From contig NZ_JAVDXW010000001.1 of assembly GCF_031458135.1 (NCBI RefSeq), positions 1-64,000 of the forward strand: 64,000 bases of DNA, given 5' to 3'. The DNA comes from Haloactinomyces albus. GTDB taxonomy: Bacteria; Actinomycetota; Actinomycetes; Mycobacteriales; Pseudonocardiaceae. The notes beneath the pieces are model-generated. The model was not told where the DNA came from, ran no database searches, and worked only from the letters and a program-made list of their open reading frames with translations. Shown one piece after another: positions 8,747 through 17,456 of this stretch. The translations under genes and the position numbers were made by a program. Numbering within the stretch: the first letter of the stretch is position 1; each line of letters opens with the position of its first letter.

Positions 8747-9400
8747 TTACCTGTACCTCGGTGGCTCACGATCGAGGATCGCGCGCACGGCCGTTGCGAG
8801 ACGCGCTCGCACGTCGGCGGTGATCCGCACCGTGCCGTCCGCGGTGACCTGGCTGAGGGCGCGGCGCAGCAGGGCTGTTGGCAGATCCACTACGCAGGTG
8901 GTGATCACCTCGACGCTCGGGCCGTCCCGCCGACCCCACAGCGCCGAGGCCAAGCGGCACAGCACCTCGGACACCAGTCTGCGGTCCAACCCGAGCAGCG
9001 AGTCGGCGAGCTCCTGAGGGAGATCGGGACCGAGCAACTGCTCCCGGCGCACCGTCATCAACATCCGAGCCGCCGCCGGACGCCGGTCCGCCAACACTGC
9101 CGGTGCGTCGGCGGCGGTAACCACCGCATTCACCGCTGCATCGAACCCGGTCGCCGCTGCTGCACCCAGCGCCGCATCGATGAGCTCGCGCTGCAGGTCC
9201 AAGAACTCGATCGCGGCCCGCAGCCACATCCGCCCGCGCAGCGCCGCCAACGAGCCGAAGCCGTGGTAGATCGCACCGTTGGGCACGCCGCTCTCCGCCG
9301 AGAGCCTGCGCACGGTGAGCCGTTCCGGCCCCATCTCGACGACGAGCCGCTCGGCAACGTCCAACACCTGATCAAGGTCATGTACACGCGGTCGAGGCAC
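8747..9400 (-). CDS. TetR-family regulator
   Basis: A 217-residue regulator. The helix-turn-helix covers DLDQVLDVAERLVVEMGPER, then LTVRRLSAESGVPNGAIYHG and FGSLAALRGRMW. The C-terminal part is an undefined ligand pocket ending TAVRAILDREPPRYR. A GTG at 9400 (PRPRVHDL) was chosen over another GTG at 9430 because a dyad that looks like its own operator lies at 9415-9428 and would otherwise be inside the gene. It leads a likely two-gene operon with the enoyl-CoA isomerase-like protein, hinting at acyl-CoA or fatty-acid sensing. Confidence 0.85.
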   Translation of the reverse strand: MPRPRVHDLDQVLDVAERLVVEMGPERLTVRRLSAESGVPNGAIYHGFGSLAALRGRMWLRAAIEFLDLQRELIDAALGAAAATGFDAAVNAVVTAADAPAVLADRRPAAARMLMTVRREQLLGPDLPQELADSLLGLDRRLVSEVLCRLASALWGRRDGPSVEVITTCVVDLPTALLRRALSQVTADGTVRITADVRARLATAVRAILDREPPRYR

Positions 9401-9414
9401 GATCGCAGCATAAT

Positions 9415-9428
9415 GGAGCAGGTGCTCC
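9415..9428. promoter_or_regulatory. Candidate TetR operator
   Basis: Inverted repeat GGAGCA-GG-TGCTCC with 6-bp perfect arms in an AT-richer stretch just upstream of the TetR start. Probable autoregulatory site. Confidence 0.5.
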
Positions 9429-9449
9429 ACAATGAAGCCGAGGCACTAG

Positions 9450-9626
9450 CTCGATCGGCTGGCCCGCTCGGTGCCGGATGCCCGCGCGATCGGCGACGAC
9501 CTGGCCGAGCGCGGCATCGCGCTGTCGCTGGGCGGGCAGGTCTACGACCTGGCCACCTTCGCCGAGTTCGAGGTCGACCTCCTGCGGATGCGCACCCGTG
9601 AGGGCATGGCCGTGGCCAAGGCCCGA
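9450..9626 (+). pseudogene. Serine recombinase (resolvase) fragment
   Basis: From 9450 the frame reads LDRLARSVPDARAIGDDLAE then RGIALSLGGQVYD. It jumps directly to LATFAEFEVDLLRMRTREGM AVAKARG, the family's signature around the end of the catalytic domain. About 15 residues usually found between VYD and AEFE (the PxGRLLFNVL segment) are deleted. The N-terminal catalytic serine region is missing, with a stop codon at 9447, and the C-terminal DNA-binding part is replaced by the 47-nt repeat. A dead transposon-resolvase scrap. Confidence 0.85.
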
Positions 9627-9673
9627 GGACCACCGACTTCCCACTCCTTCACGGCTCAGGACAGCTTCAGGAG
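9627..9673 (+). repeat. 47-nt dispersed repeat, copy B
   Basis: 46 of 47 bases match 4874-4920 in the same orientation. It begins exactly where resolvase similarity ends, so it likely arrived with, or is an end of, the element that truncated the resolvase. Confidence 0.85.
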
Positions 9674-9770
9674 TCCAGGGCCGTGTGGGCGTGCTGGATG
9701 ATCGGGATCGTTGTCCGACGAGTGGTGGTGGCGGGTGGAGCGGCTGCGTCCCGGTCGGGGTGTGGCCGTG

Positions 9771-10397
9771 TCAGGTCTCAGACGTGCCGGCGTTTGCTTG
9801 GTAGCTCGGCAGACGCGTCCAATCCAGCTCGTCGACATCGATGCCGAACTCCTCCAGTGTCATGGTCGTCGTGTCTCTTCCGAGCCGGATTCGTCGGATG
9901 TGCGTGCCGTCGAGCCATACCTCGATCGTGTCGTCGTTGTCCTGCGCGGTTGTCCGGGCGGTGATGTGTCGCCATGGCCGCGTCGGGTCGTCATCGATTC
10001 CGTGGTCCTCCAGCGCTGTGACATCGTTGAGCGTGTCGAACAGCCACAGTGGGGTGACGAACCGCGGTGGTGCTTCGGCGCCGAGGGAGTCGAGCGTGCG
10101 CCCAGGGCGGCCGGTCCACACCCGGTCTTCGAGTTGCAGCAGCGCAATGCGGCCCTCGTCGAACATGGCGCGGCGTCCAGCGAGATCGAGGAATCCTTCG
10201 GCGTCCAGGCCCTTGGGCAGGCGACGCACGATCGCCCTGGCGAGGACGGGCAGGATCCCGCGGCGTCGCGGCACGGCGGCGTCGAATTTTGCCCGGTTCT
10301 GTGCGAAGTCCAGGTGCAGGGTGACGCGTGCCGCACCAGCGGCAACTGTCCGGTCGACCGCATCACGAAGCTGCGTCAGAGGCAGGGCATTGGTCAT
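9771..10397 (-). CDS. Conserved-looking hypothetical protein
   Basis: A 208-residue soluble protein I do not recognise. It starts MTNALPLTQLRDAVDRTVAA. The middle has mixed charged helices (FDEGRIALLQLEDRVWTGR), and the C-terminal third is strand-rich (DTIEVWLDGTHIRRIRLGRD then TMTLEEFGIDVDELDW). That C-terminal half resembles in style the LprG/LppX-type beta sheets that fold around lipids, but there is no signal peptide or lipobox. Its ATG overlaps the stop of the SRPBCC fragment upstream by four bases (ATGA), so translation may be coupled. Function unknown. Confidence 0.6.
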   Translation of the reverse strand: MTNALPLTQLRDAVDRTVAAGAARVTLHLDFAQNRAKFDAAVPRRRGILPVLARAIVRRLPKGLDAEGFLDLAGRRAMFDEGRIALLQLEDRVWTGRPGRTLDSLGAEAPPRFVTPLWLFDTLNDVTALEDHGIDDDPTRPWRHITARTTAQDNDDTIEVWLDGTHIRRIRLGRDTTTMTLEEFGIDVDELDWTRLPSYQANAGTSET

Positions 10398-10645
10398 CGC
10401 TCGTGCACTCCTGGGTTCTGTCGTCCCGCAGGGCGGCGCTCCTCGTCGGACTCCACCCCGTTATTTTCCCGCAGGCCGTCTTTCGTCAGCGCCACGGTGA
10501 ACACCTCACCGACACTGCGGATGCGCTGCCCGGCTGCGGCCTCGGCCGGGTTTTCGTTGCCGTCCCAGAGAGGTCGCCGGGCCGGATCGGTGATCAGCTC
10601 ACGGACCCGCTGCGCGCCGACCGCGATTGCGGTTGATAGCAGCAT
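10394..10645 (-). pseudogene. Truncated SRPBCC (START-like) domain protein
   Basis: The first half of a polyketide-cyclase/START-like domain: RVRELITDPARRPLWDGNEN then PAEAAAGQRIRSVGEVFTVA and LTKDGLREN. After residue 60 the usual hydrophobic strand (ENHVVEF...GRRIAWRP in relatives, as I recall) has decayed to ENNGVESDEERRPAGRQNPG and the frame stops at 83 residues; intact relatives are about 150. Ribosome binding site AGGAG lies 11 bases before the ATG. It is either a decayed gene or a short coupled leader for the hypothetical protein downstream. Confidence 0.6.
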
Positions 10646-10757
10646 GCTTACCGGCACTCCTACTATTCCGGTTTCCTCGATACTTTCGGTGCGGACAACG
10701 GCACCAACCTGGCCGGCGCCAGATTGGCAGCCACAGTTGAAGGTGCAGGACCGTGCC

Positions 10758-11480
10758 TCACGACCGGGCCGGCAGCACGCACAGCTCGTTGCCCGACGGG
10801 TCGGTGTAGATCCGCCACGGCAGCTCGCCCCAGTCGGGGTGGAGCTCGCGGCCGCCGCGCTCGGTGATGCCTGCCGCGACCTTGTCGGGATCGTCTCCGG
10901 TCTCGAGCCGGATGTCGAGGTGCAGCCGGTTCTTGGCCGTGCCCTTGGGGGCCGGCTCGGGGCGCAGTTCGAGGAGGGGACCTCGCAGCGACGGGTGGCG
11001 CAACGTTCGGGGCGCGGACCCGGGCGCGTCGGTCCAGCCGGTCAGCCAGGACCAGAACTCCGCATCGCGGTCCGGGTCGGCGGAGGCGAGTGGGAACGCC
11101 GCGATCGGGCCGGTGTCGACGTGCGCTGCCCGGTGCTCCATCACGCAGCAGGAATTGCCCTCCGGGTCGGCGAGCACCGCCCAGGGCACATCGCCCTGGC
11201 CGATGTCGAGGTATCGTGCGCCCAGTCCGAGCAGCCGGTCGACCTCGCCGGCCTGGTTGGCCCCGCCGAGGAGGTCGAGGTGCAGCCGCGGCGGCTCGGA
11301 GGCCGGCTCGGAAGCGACTCCTGGGAAGCACAAGTCCAGCACCGGCCCGCCCTCGATGGTGAGCCGGGTCTCGACGATGTCAGGCTCGTCGGTGAGCCGC
11401 TCACCACCGACCACCGCTTCCCAGAACCGGCCCAGTCGCTGCGGCTCGACCGCGTCGACGATCAAGTTCTCCAGATACAT
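10758..11480 (-). CDS. Two-domain VOC-family protein
   Basis: A 240-residue protein with two vicinal-oxygen-chelate domains in tandem. Domain 1 (about 1-115) opens MYLENLIVDAVEPQRLGRFW and closes WAVLADPEGNSCCVMEHR. Domain 2 (about 125-240) opens IAAFPLASADPDRDAEFWSW and closes WRIYTDPSGNELCVLPAR. Each half keeps an LHLDL/LHLDI strand and a DPxGN turn, the normal metal-site neighbourhood. No operon partner is close. The family includes antibiotic-binding proteins and dioxygenase relatives; a specific substrate cannot be read. Confidence 0.88.
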   Translation of the reverse strand: MYLENLIVDAVEPQRLGRFWEAVVGGERLTDEPDIVETRLTIEGGPVLDLCFPGVASEPASEPPRLHLDLLGGANQAGEVDRLLGLGARYLDIGQGDVPWAVLADPEGNSCCVMEHRAAHVDTGPIAAFPLASADPDRDAEFWSWLTGWTDAPGSAPRTLRHPSLRGPLLELRPEPAPKGTAKNRLHLDIRLETGDDPDKVAAGITERGGRELHPDWGELPWRIYTDPSGNELCVLPARS

Positions 11481-11604
11481 GAACCCACCGTAGGCCGCAG
11501 CAAGCGGCGACGATCACACGCCCTCGCTACTTTGCGGCCGGCCGTAGCAACCGGAGCACTGGGCCGACACGAGCGGTGTGCCGCACAGGCCCGCAAGGAC
11601 AACC

Positions 11605-12342
11605 TCAGTCCCGTTCCAGGAACGTGCCGCCGGACATTCCGAGAGCTCGGACGGTGTGCAGAAGATGTTCCCGGAGTTGGGTCTTGGCGCGCTCGGGATC
11701 GCCATCGCGGATGGCTTCGGCGAGTTGGGTGTGCTGGTGGGTGACGGTGTCTCGGCGGGGTGGTTCGTGGGTGCGGGCGGTGGAGGTGATGCGGAGCTGC
11801 CGGTCGCGCAGGGTGTTGTAGAGGTCGGCGACGATGGAGTTGCCTGCTGCGGAGACGAGGTGGGCGTGGAAAGCGCGATCGGATTCGTGCATGTCGGCGT
11901 CGGACAGGTCGGTGGCGTCGCAGGCAGGGTGTTCGGTGAGTTCGTGGCCGACCGCGCGCAGCATGTCGGTGCCCTGCCCGGCGAGCTTGTCGATGGCGAA
12001 GGTTTCCAGAGCCATTCGTGCTTCCATGAGGGCTTGTGTCTCGGCAGGGTTGACCGGGACGACGAGGGCGCCGCGCTTGGGGTACAGACGCAGGAAGCCT
12101 TCGGCTTGCAGCTGCAGGAACGCTTCACGTACCGGGGTGCGTGACATCTGCAGGCTTTGCGCGATCTCTCCTTCGGAGAGGAGAGCACCATCCGGGTAGC
12201 TGCCGTCGAGCAGGCCGGCCTTGACGTGCTGATAGGCGCGGTCGGCAGCCGGTGGGGAGTTCGTGCGGCCGGTGCTCGTTCTGGCTGTTGGTTCGGATTC
12301 CGGAGATGTTGCGTGCGACACGCGCCCATCGTACTGGCCCAC
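11605..12342 (-). CDS. GntR/FadR-family regulator (FCD domain)
   Basis: A 245-residue repressor. The winged helix-turn-helix at about 35-95 includes GALLSEGEIAQSLQMSRTPV then REAFLQLQAEGFLRLYPKRG. The FCD ligand domain follows, with metal-ligand residues in DADMHESDRAFHAHLVSAAG and later histidines in HQHTQLAEAI and LREHLLHTV. It is divergent from an MFS transporter. The GTG at 12342 has no ribosome binding site, but TAGATA sits six bases upstream like a -10 box, so the mRNA may be leaderless. It probably controls the transporter through the TGTATAC site. Confidence 0.9.
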   Translation of the reverse strand: MGQYDGRVSHATSPESEPTARTSTGRTNSPPAADRAYQHVKAGLLDGSYPDGALLSEGEIAQSLQMSRTPVREAFLQLQAEGFLRLYPKRGALVVPVNPAETQALMEARMALETFAIDKLAGQGTDMLRAVGHELTEHPACDATDLSDADMHESDRAFHAHLVSAAGNSIVADLYNTLRDRQLRITSTARTHEPPRRDTVTHQHTQLAEAIRDGDPERAKTQLREHLLHTVRALGMSGGTFLERD

Positions 12343-12356
12343 GGCTTGTATCTAAG

Positions 12357-12366
12357 ATGTATACGA
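12357..12366. promoter_or_regulatory. Candidate GntR operator and overlapping promoter
   Basis: The AT-rich block between the divergent GntR and MFS starts contains ATGTATACGA, agreeing with the FadR-class half-site pattern TNGTNNNACNA. A second partial copy, TTGTATC, lies 11 bases to the left. Confidence 0.45.
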
Positions 12367-12381
12367 GTTTTGGAGGTGGTG

Positions 12382-13722
12382 GTGCGCGCGACCGCGGTGA
12401 AGGTGGACTCCGCAGTTTCGGGATCCGGGCAGACACAGGCTGAGTCTGCGCGTTCATGGCGCGGTGCCTGGGTGGTATGGGGTTTGGGAGTGCTGTGCTA
12501 CTTCGCGGCTCTGTTCCACCGGGCGAGTCTCGGAGTGGCGGCACCGCAGGCTCTGGAGAGGTTCTCGGCAGGCCCTGCCGTGCTGTCGTTGTTCTCGGCG
12601 CTGCAACTCGGTGTGTATCTGGCTCTGCAGGTTCCGTCGGGTCTGCTCGCCGATCGACTCGGACCGCGTAAGGTCATCACCGGTGGCATGATCGCGCTGG
12701 CGGTGGGTTCGGCCGTGTTCGGCTTCAGCGGTTCACTGCTCGGCGGTATCGCGGGCCGGATGTTGATCGGTTTCGGCGATGCGTTCATGTTCACCAATGT
12801 GCTGCGGCTGGTGGCGCACTGGTTCCCGGCCAACCGGTTCGGCAAGATCGCGGCGCTGACCGGGCTTGTGGGGGGTCTCGGTCAGGTGATGGCCACTGTT
12901 CCGCTCAGCGCCGCCCTGTACGACCTCGGTTGGGAGCCGACGTTCGTCGGGGCGGCTGCGTTGACGGCGGTCCTGGCACTGGGGGCTGCCGGAATCATCC
13001 GGAACAGGCCGTCGGACACGGTTACTGGTGACGAGCCTGCCGGGAACAATCCCGCCGAGCGGATCGGGCAGGCCTTGCGCACGGTGTGGGCTCAGCGTGG
13101 TACGCGCCACTCGTTTTGGGTGCATTTCGTGCTGATGGGCCAGTTTGTGGCGGTGACCGCCCTGTGGGGGCCGCCGTGGCTGACCCGGGCCCAGGGATAC
13201 GGCAGTGCGGACGCGGGAACGCTGGTGCTGGTGTGTGTGCTCGGGTTCCTGGCCGGATCGTGGCTGGCAGGGCAGTACGTTGCCGGCCGGCCGCGGCGTC
13301 GTCAGGCGTGCACTCTGTGGATGTCCTCGGCGGTGGCGGCGACCTGGATGGTGATCATCGGGTGGCCCGGTGTTCTGCCGTTGCCGCTGTTGATGATGGT
13401 GTTGATCGTGCTCGGGGCCGGTGGCGGCGCGGCGATGCTGGCGTTCGACGGTGCCCGCTCGGCCAATGCGGCGCACCGGTCGGGAACGGCTTCCGGGGTG
13501 GTCAACATGGGAGGGTTCACCGCGGCGGTGCTGATCCAGCTCGGTGTCGGTGGTCTCCTGCGGATGGTCGGGGAGCTGTCGGCGGTGGATGCCTACCGGT
13601 GGGGATTCGTGCCGGTGCTGGTTCTCGTCATCGCAGGCACGGTCGGTCAGTGGGTGCGCAGGCTGCCTCGGTGGCAGACGCGGAGACCGGAAGCCGGCAT
13701 CGCAGCGTTCCCGCCGTCGTGA
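12382..13722 (+). CDS. MFS transporter
   Basis: A 446-residue, 12-segment major facilitator. TM1-2 carry FHRASLGVAAPQALERFSAG and the motif-A loop is GLLADRLGPRKVITGG, with a matching second half (LWMSSAVAATWMVIIGW). GGAGG at 12372-12376 selects the third of three consecutive GTG codons (12382) as start. It is a paralogue of the MFS protein at 43,007: FHRGSLGVAGPLALDRFAVG there aligns with the segment above. Divergent from a GntR repressor, it is the probable uptake system feeding the amidase/amino-acid island that follows. Confidence 0.88.
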   Translation: MRATAVKVDSAVSGSGQTQAESARSWRGAWVVWGLGVLCYFAALFHRASLGVAAPQALERFSAGPAVLSLFSALQLGVYLALQVPSGLLADRLGPRKVITGGMIALAVGSAVFGFSGSLLGGIAGRMLIGFGDAFMFTNVLRLVAHWFPANRFGKIAALTGLVGGLGQVMATVPLSAALYDLGWEPTFVGAAALTAVLALGAAGIIRNRPSDTVTGDEPAGNNPAERIGQALRTVWAQRGTRHSFWVHFVLMGQFVAVTALWGPPWLTRAQGYGSADAGTLVLVCVLGFLAGSWLAGQYVAGRPRRRQACTLWMSSAVAATWMVIIGWPGVLPLPLLMMVLIVLGAGGGAAMLAFDGARSANAAHRSGTASGVVNMGGFTAAVLIQLGVGGLLRMVGELSAVDAYRWGFVPVLVLVIAGTVGQWVRRLPRWQTRRPEAGIAAFPPS

Positions 13723-13806
13723 CCGCCACGGCGGCGATCCTCTGCGGAAGTGCTGACGGGTTGCAGTGCCGAGGGGTCCGGCCGCTGTGGGGCAGACCTC
13801 GGATGT

Positions 13807-14697
13807 CTACGGTGTTTGTGTGCCGCTCTCGCCGGAAGACCGATCTTGTTGTTCGTGCTGGGTCGGGTCGAGCATGACCGACTGCGCCAGCATGATCGTT
13901 CCGAGTCCGATGAGTGCCGCACCGGAGATCGTGCCGATCAGGAACAGGCCGCTGCGGGCGTGCTCGTCGAACACCGCCAGGCCCCATGCCACCGACACCA
14001 GCGGGTTGGTCAGTGTGAATCCCGGTTGGGAGGCAACCAGGTTTCCTGCCTGCAATGCATTCTGCAGCATGAAAAACGAGAGTGGGGCGATGACCGCGAC
14101 GCCGTAGGTTTGCCAGGTGGTGATCAGGTTGCCGCCGTGGCTGACGGCAGCGCCGATGCCGGCGATCAACGAGGAGTTCAATCCGAATGTCGCCCCGGTC
14201 GCGATGCCCAGTAGGGCGGCTCGGTGCTCGTGTCTTCCGTGGTAACCCAGCACCACCAGCGTGATCACCGCTATCACCGTCGCACCGATGCCCAGCGCCC
14301 ACGTTGCAGCGGGCACGCGCGGGTCGCCGCCGGAGGGAGCCAGGCAGCCGACGAAGGCGGCGAGCCCGGCCGATTGCATGCCGATGGCCAGCCAGTCCCG
14401 GCGTGGTATCGGCATCCGAAACGCCCATGATGCCAGGATCAGGGTGAAGGGCAGCTCGGCCACGAGCAGTGGCTGCACCAACGCGAGCTGGGACAGCGAG
14501 ATCGAGATTCCGTGGAGCAGGAACCCACTGAGCATGGCGAGGATGCCGAGTATCCACGCCGGGCGGCGTACCAGGTCCAGGACCATCCCGACCGAGAACG
14601 CGGCCGAATCGGGCTCGTCCTTGGTCGCACGGCGCTGCAGTACTGATGCCGCGGCGTTGAGCAATGCCGCGACGATCATCAGAACGATACCGACCAC
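13807..14697 (-). CDS. DMT-family (EamA/NIPA-like) membrane transporter
   Basis: A 296-residue protein with nine or ten hydrophobic helices in two repeats. It starts MVGIVLMIVAALLNAAASVL, and the conserved LVQPLLVAELPFTLILASW segment (about 75-95) resembles the DMT/NIPA-like group, whose members move small metabolites or magnesium. A soluble acidic tail, DPTQHEQQDRSSGESGTQTP, closes it. The GTG start at 14697 has only a weak AAGGGT before it. It is convergent with the MFS gene and followed by a 120-base gap to the amidase operon on the same strand, but the spacing does not prove co-transcription. Confidence 0.8.
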   Translation of the reverse strand: MVGIVLMIVAALLNAAASVLQRRATKDEPDSAAFSVGMVLDLVRRPAWILGILAMLSGFLLHGISISLSQLALVQPLLVAELPFTLILASWAFRMPIPRRDWLAIGMQSAGLAAFVGCLAPSGGDPRVPAATWALGIGATVIAVITLVVLGYHGRHEHRAALLGIATGATFGLNSSLIAGIGAAVSHGGNLITTWQTYGVAVIAPLSFFMLQNALQAGNLVASQPGFTLTNPLVSVAWGLAVFDEHARSGLFLIGTISGAALIGLGTIMLAQSVMLDPTQHEQQDRSSGESGTQTP

Positions 14698-14820
14698 ACC
14701 CTTGTGGGTATCCCAGGCTGCGTTGTGCGCAAGCCGTTGGACACGGTCGTGTTCCCGTGGCGGCGGAGACCCTGGTGGTTGCGCGGCGAATCGAGTTCCG
14801 GTGGCCGGTGGGCTGCGTTG

Positions 14821-16263
14821 CTAGGGGGTGGGTCGGTTCCAGGGGCGGGCTTGTTCGAAGGCGTGGGCGGCTTGCAGGACGCGGGCGTCGGCGTGGCGGG
14901 GGCCGATGATCTGCAAGCCGACCGGCAGGCCCTCGGAGGTGAATCCGCAGGGGATGCTGGCGGCGGGCTGCTGGGTCATGTTGAACGGGTAGGTCAGCGA
15001 TGTCCACCCGGTCCATCGGGGGAAAGAGGAGCCGGGGGGCACTTCGGTTCCGGCTTCGAAGGGAGCCACCGGGACGGTGGGGGTCAGCAGCAGATCGTAG
15101 GTGTCGTGGAAAAGACCCATACGCAGGCCGAGTTGCATGCGGGTGTTGGTGGCTTCGAGGTAGTCCTGGGCGGAGTAGCTCAGGCCCTGCTCACAGACCT
15201 CCCGCAGTCCTGGGTCCAGCAGTGTTCGCTGCTGGCTGCTGAGGTGTTCGATGGATTTGGCTGCTCCGGTGGACCACAGGATGTGAAAGTCGTCGACGGG
15301 GTCGCCGAATCCGGGGTCGGCGGGTTCGACCGAGGCGCCGAGTTCCTGGAATACCTGCACGGCACGGGCGACGGTGGTGGCCACGTCGGGGTCGACGGTG
15401 GCGTATCCGAGGTCGGAGCTGAAGGCTATGCGCAGACCGCGTACTCCCGCGTCGAGTCCGCCTCGGTAGGAGGCGGTGGGTGGTGCCAGTGCGGACCAGT
15501 CGCGGCTGTCGGGTTCGGAGAGAACGTCCATCATCAGTGCCGTTTCGGCGACCGTGGTGGTGAGGGGGCCCGCATGGGCGAGTGTGCCGAACGGGCTGGC
15601 CGGGTAGTGCGGGATGCGCCCGTAGGTGGGTTTGAGGGCGCAGATTCCGCAGAAGGAGGCGGGGATGCGGACCGAGCCGCCTCCGTCGGTGCCGATGGCC
15701 AGGGGGGCCATGCCGAGTGCGACGGCGGCCGCGGCACCCCCGCTGGATCCGCCTGCGGTGCGGGTGGGGTCCCAGGGGTTGCGGGTGATGCCGGTCAGTG
15801 GGTTGTCGGTGACGCCTTTCCAGGCCAGTTCCGGTGTGGTGGTTTTGCCGATGAGTACGGCGTTGTGTTCGCGCATCCGCGCTACCGGTGGCGCGTCGAC
15901 GGCCCAGGTCTGATTCGCCTCGATGGTGCGGGAGCCGCGCAGGGTCGGCCAGCCGCTGGTGAGGAAGATGTCTTTGATCGAGGCCGGTATCCCGTCGAGT
16001 GCGCCGTGGGGGTGTCCGTGGTGCCAGCGTTGCTCGGAGGCGCGGGCCTGGGTGCGGGCGGCCTCGGCGTCGATGAGGCAGTAGGCGTTGACGGTGTCGT
16101 TGCTGTCGGCGATGCGTTGCAGGGTGGCTTCGGTGGCTTCGGTGGGGGAGAGTTCGCCGGAGGCGAAGGCGGCCAGCATTTCCGTGGCGGTGAGGTCGGC
16201 TGCCGAGCGTGGTGTCTGCGGGGTGGTGTGAGTGGGGTGGGGCGTGTGTGTGGTCTCCGACAT
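14821..16263 (-). CDS. Amidase-signature family amidase
   Basis: A 480-residue amide hydrolase. The Ser-cisSer-Lys triad is intact: Lys in [10 protein letters not shown], cis-Ser in [18 protein letters not shown], and nucleophile Ser in [17 protein letters not shown]. The N-terminal 25 residues are a Thr/Pro-rich extension. Family members cleave aryl-acylamides, indoleacetamide, glutamyl-tRNA or peptide amides. The presence of a separate aminotransferase and semialdehyde dehydrogenase nearby argues for a catabolic amide here rather than GatA. ATG at 16263 shares its last base region with the stop of the hydroxyacid dehydrogenase (TGATG-type overlap), so the two are coupled in one operon. Confidence 0.92.
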   Translation of the reverse strand: MSETTHTPHPTHTTPQTPRSAADLTATEMLAAFASGELSPTEATEATLQRIADSNDTVNAYCLIDAEAARTQARASEQRWHHGHPHGALDGIPASIKDIFLTSGWPTLRGSRTIEANQTWAVDAPPVARMREHNAVLIGKTTTPELAWKGVTDNPLTGITRNPWDPTRTAGGSSGGAAAAVALGMAPLAIGTDGGGSVRIPASFCGICALKPTYGRIPHYPASPFGTLAHAGPLTTTVAETALMMDVLSEPDSRDWSALAPPTASYRGGLDAGVRGLRIAFSSDLGYATVDPDVATTVARAVQVFQELGASVEPADPGFGDPVDDFHILWSTGAAKSIEHLSSQQRTLLDPGLREVCEQGLSYSAQDYLEATNTRMQLGLRMGLFHDTYDLLLTPTVPVAPFEAGTEVPPGSSFPRWTGWTSLTYPFNMTQQPAASIPCGFTSEGLPVGLQIIGPRHADARVLQAAHAFEQARPWNRPTP

Positions 16264-17243
16264 CAGGTGCTCTCCGATCCGCTGACGTAGCCGCGTTGCT
16301 TGTCGACCACATTGGCCGGGTCGTTGCCGTGGAGATAGCGGCGCAGGTTGGTGGTGAACAGGGTGATCAGGTCCTCGGTCCACCCGATGGTGTCGCCGGA
16401 CATGTGGGGCGAGATCAACACGTTGGACATGTCCCACAGGGGGGAGGTTTCCGGCAGAGGTTCGATGTCGAAGACGTCGAGGGCGGCTCCGGCGATACGG
16501 CCGGCGGTCAAGGCCTCCACGAGGTCTTCCTGCACGACGAGTGATCCGCGGCCGACGTTGATCAGCCGTGCGGTGGGTTTGAACCGGGCGAGTGCGGTGG
16601 CGTCGATGAGACCGCGGGTTTGTTCGGTCAGGGGGGCGGCCAGGATGACGTAGTCGAAGGTGCCGAGCACGCCGTGCAGGTCATCGGAGGCGTGGACGTC
16701 GCCGAAGTCGGGGTCGTCGGCGCGGGCCAGGCGGCCGGCGCCGGAAACCGACATCCCGGCGGCGGACAGCTGTGCGGCGATGGCACGGCCGATGGGTCCG
16801 GTTCCCACGACCAGTGCCGCGGTGCCCTCGATGCGTTCGGTCTCGCGGTGCTGCCAGTGCTTGCCGTCCTGCAGTCGTATGCTGGTGTGCAGGTCTTTGG
16901 CGAAGGCCAGCACGGTGGCCAGGACGTATTCGGCCATGGGCCGGTCGAAGATGCCGCGCGAGTTGGTCACCACCACTCCGGAGTGGCGTAGCTCGTCGAA
17001 CAGCAGCCGGTCGACGCCGGCGCTGGCGACGTGGATCCAGCGCAGGTCGGTGGCGGCGGGCCAGGCTTCGGCGACGGCCTCGGACAGGAAGTGCCAGACG
17101 AACAGGACGTCGGCGCCGGGGAGTGCCTGGGGCAGTTCGTCCTCGGTGGCGTAGCGAACGTGGGCGATGTCGTTGATGCCGAGCATCGCCAGGGGATAGG
17201 TGCCGTCGTGCAGGATGACGACGGTGGGTTTCGTGTCGGTCAT
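16263..17243 (-). CDS. D-isomer-specific 2-hydroxyacid dehydrogenase
   Basis: A 326-residue NAD(P)-dependent dehydrogenase. It has the nucleotide-binding motif LVVGTGPIGRAIAAQLSAAG at about 145-165, catalytic Arg in INVGRGSLV, Glu in DVFDIEPLPETSPLW, and His in NVLISPHMSG. The VASAGVDRLL and NSRGIFDRPMAEYVLA stretches belong to the substrate domain. It is the first gene of an operon with the amidase. The palindrome at 17324-17341 lies 80 bases upstream of its start, so it is a likely member of the GntR regulon described here. Natural substrate could be a 2-keto acid released from the amide. Confidence 0.92.
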   Translation of the reverse strand: MTDTKPTVVILHDGTYPLAMLGINDIAHVRYATEDELPQALPGADVLFVWHFLSEAVAEAWPAATDLRWIHVASAGVDRLLFDELRHSGVVVTNSRGIFDRPMAEYVLATVLAFAKDLHTSIRLQDGKHWQHRETERIEGTAALVVGTGPIGRAIAAQLSAAGMSVSGAGRLARADDPDFGDVHASDDLHGVLGTFDYVILAAPLTEQTRGLIDATALARFKPTARLINVGRGSLVVQEDLVEALTAGRIAGAALDVFDIEPLPETSPLWDMSNVLISPHMSGDTIGWTEDLITLFTTNLRRYLHGNDPANVVDKQRGYVSGSEST

Positions 17244-17323
17244 GGTCTGCTTTCGCTGCCGGAAACGAGGAGGATGGGAACACGTCTGGCGGGCGAGGCA
17301 GGGATACGCTACGAAGACCCCGT

Positions 17324-17341
17324 AGGATTGTCAACAATCCT
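17324..17341. promoter_or_regulatory. GntR-type operator copy 1
   Basis: AGGATTGT-CA-ACAATCCT, 8-bp perfect arms, core ATTGTCAACAAT at 17327-17338, upstream of the hydroxyacid dehydrogenase/amidase operon. The identical core recurs at 24874 and a one-base variant at 22298. Confidence 0.8.
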
Positions 17342-17456
17342 CGGCTTCGGCGCGTCGCCCTGGCGTTCGGCCACCGCGACACGTGGTGTCGCTTCCCGAC
17401 CGTGCCGCCGGGTCCTGCGACTGTGGCAACCACCCCGGCGGAGTGCCCGACGAGGC

